64,000 nt of DNA from Agromyces agglutinans (GTDB lineage: Bacteria; Actinomycetota; Actinomycetes; Actinomycetales; Microbacteriaceae): the NCBI RefSeq assembly GCF_009647605.1, contig NZ_WJIF01000004.1, positions 237,455-301,454 on the forward strand, read 5' to 3'. A model generated the notes under the pieces. That model was not told where the DNA came from, made no database searches, and saw only the letters and a list, made by a program, of their open reading frames with translations. The position numbers were made by a program, and so were the translations under genes. Shown here piece after piece: positions 63,244 through 64,000 of this stretch. Numbering within the stretch: position 1 is the first letter of the stretch; each line of letters starts with the position of its first letter.

Positions 63244-64000
63244 TCAGCCCGCCGGGCAGGCGAGCTCGGCCGACGCCGCCGCGAGGTCGGCGTCGACGCC
63301 CCAATCGGCGAAGGCGAACGTCGCGTCGCCGCTCTCGTCGGCGGCCGTGAAGGTGCGGGGGAGCGGCGGGCCGAACCGGTCGACGGTGAGCACGCCGACA
63401 GCCGATCCCTCGCCGATCACGATCTCGAGCACGTCGGCGTCGCCGACGGGCTCGCTGACCGCGAGCGGTCCGGCGTCGAGCAATGTCGAGACGAGGTCGG
63501 CCGGGTCGAGCAGCGGAGCCCACTGATCGAGGACGGGCTCGGCGCCGAGGGTGCAGACGACCGTGTCGGCGGTCTGCGGCGCGCCGATGGCCTCGGCGTA
63601 GGCGACGTTGCCGAGCACCCGCGCCGTGCCGTCGTCGACCACGACCCGCGCCGACGAGGAACCGGCGCCGACCTCGGCGACGAAGGAACCGGCCCGGCCG
63701 GTGAAGTCGACTCGCAGCTCCCGCCCGCGCACCAGGTCGGATTCGGGATCGGGCCGCGTCGTCTCGGTGAAGGCGCCCGTCGCGTGCACGGAACCGGCGG
63801 CGCGCACGGCGGCGAGCACCTCGTCGGCGATGGCGTCGCCCGACGCGAGCCAGAGGCCGTTGCCGGTCGCGGGGTCGAACGACTCGAGGTCGACGCCGGC
63901 CGGGGGCGTCGGTGCGGGCGGCGCCGAGCCGCACGCGGCGAGCACGGTCACGGCGAGAGCGGCCATGAACGCGGCGCCGACGGCGCGGCGCGGCGCGGTG
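63244..64000 (-). CDS. Putative lipoprotein, start beyond the window edge
   Basis: Lipobox VTVLAAC is followed by a Pro-rich linker and a domain with DIEXXIGE-like strands (VLEIVIGEGSAVGVLTVDRF) and two Cys (VVCTLGAEP, LACPAG). ATG 63966 would give an unusually short signal n-region. The frame stays open to 64000 and adds RRAVGAAF, a proper positive n-region, so the real start probably lies outside. Resembles LppX/LprG-type lipoproteins only in general plan; function unknown. Confidence 0.72.
   Translation of the reverse strand, partial: TAPRRAVGAAFMAALAVTVLAACGSAPPAPTPPAGVDLESFDPATGNGLWLASGDAIADEVLAAVRAAGSVHATGAFTETTRPDPESDLVRGRELRVDFTGRAGSFVAEVGAGSSSARVVVDDGTARVLGNVAYAEAIGAPQTADTVVCTLGAEPVLDQWAPLLDPADLVSTLLDAGPLAVSEPVGDADVLEIVIGEGSAVGVLTVDRFGPPLPRTFTAADESGDATFAFADWGVDADLAAASAELACPAG

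Overview
The window is chromosomal DNA of a very high G+C actinobacterium. Gene content and order point to the family Microbacteriaceae; an Agromyces/Microbacterium-like organism is my guess at genus level, from memory of those genomes. Supporting signs are near-exclusive use of G/C-ending codons, the ftsH-folE-folP-folB-folK-DUF3180-PH-PH-panC-lysS-clpC block, abundant GTG/TTG starts, many genes with a TANNNT -10 box only 6-7 nt before the start codon (leaderless mRNAs), and a heavily over-represented GGATGCC/GGCATCC word on both strands.

Layout. 1-1550: the right-hand edge of an integrative element, with an excisionase-like gene and a tyrosine integrase (broken by a 4-bp duplication) ending just beside the 3' end of tRNA-Phe. 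1549-1877: minus-strand tRNA cluster Glu-Asp-Phe. 2159-4766: two secreted peptidoglycan hydrolases (M23, then NlpC/P60) with related coiled-coil N-termini. 4842-7081: ppa, tilS, hpt. 7181-17481: ftsH, the folate genes folE-folP-folB-folK, DUF3180 and PH-domain membrane proteins, a DUF2520 oxidoreductase, panC and lysS, mostly with overlapping stops and starts, so probably one long operon. 17530-23561: two tiny membrane proteins, cardiolipin synthase, a GT-C-type membrane protein, pirin, a lipoprotein and a DUF2975/XRE regulator pair with an AT-rich operator. 23736-30631: clpC behind a ClgR-like box, an amino-acid acetyltransferase, unknown proteins, radA and an SGNH hydrolase.

30765-35851 is the most accessory-looking stretch. 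It holds tRNA-Ser(CGA), a non-Sec protein joining an AGNRA leader motif, a peptidoglycan-binding domain and a C-terminal HExxH zincin-like domain, a translationally coupled small partner gene, a second-type YidC, two paralogous three-helix-bundle proteins and a YeaQ/GlsB membrane protein. 35921-48765 is a mosaic of short, mostly leaderless single genes: an amidotransferase, a LysR-type sensor domain without HTH, a secreted M1 peptidase, DUF5997, an esterase, a NUDIX relative, a GNAT, a DEAD-box helicase, DUF1684, SRPBCC, a coiled-coil protein, a ComB-like protein, a CGNR regulator and a SprT-like protein. 48843-54133: a PQQ-type sugar dehydrogenase lipoprotein, the 5-oxoprolinase genes pxpABC and two tandem spermidine-synthase-like paralogues.

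54262-61941 is the rpoB-rpoC transcription unit, with a textbook promoter, a 150-nt leader, TTG starts on both genes and a strong terminator. The window closes with a large membrane protein with a low-complexity N-terminus and a lipoprotein whose start lies beyond the right edge.

The best candidate for something undescribed is the zincin/partner pair at 31319-32931. Next are the degenerate integrase next to tRNA-Phe, the long inverted repeats around 26.4 and 27.8 kb, and the GGATGCC word.
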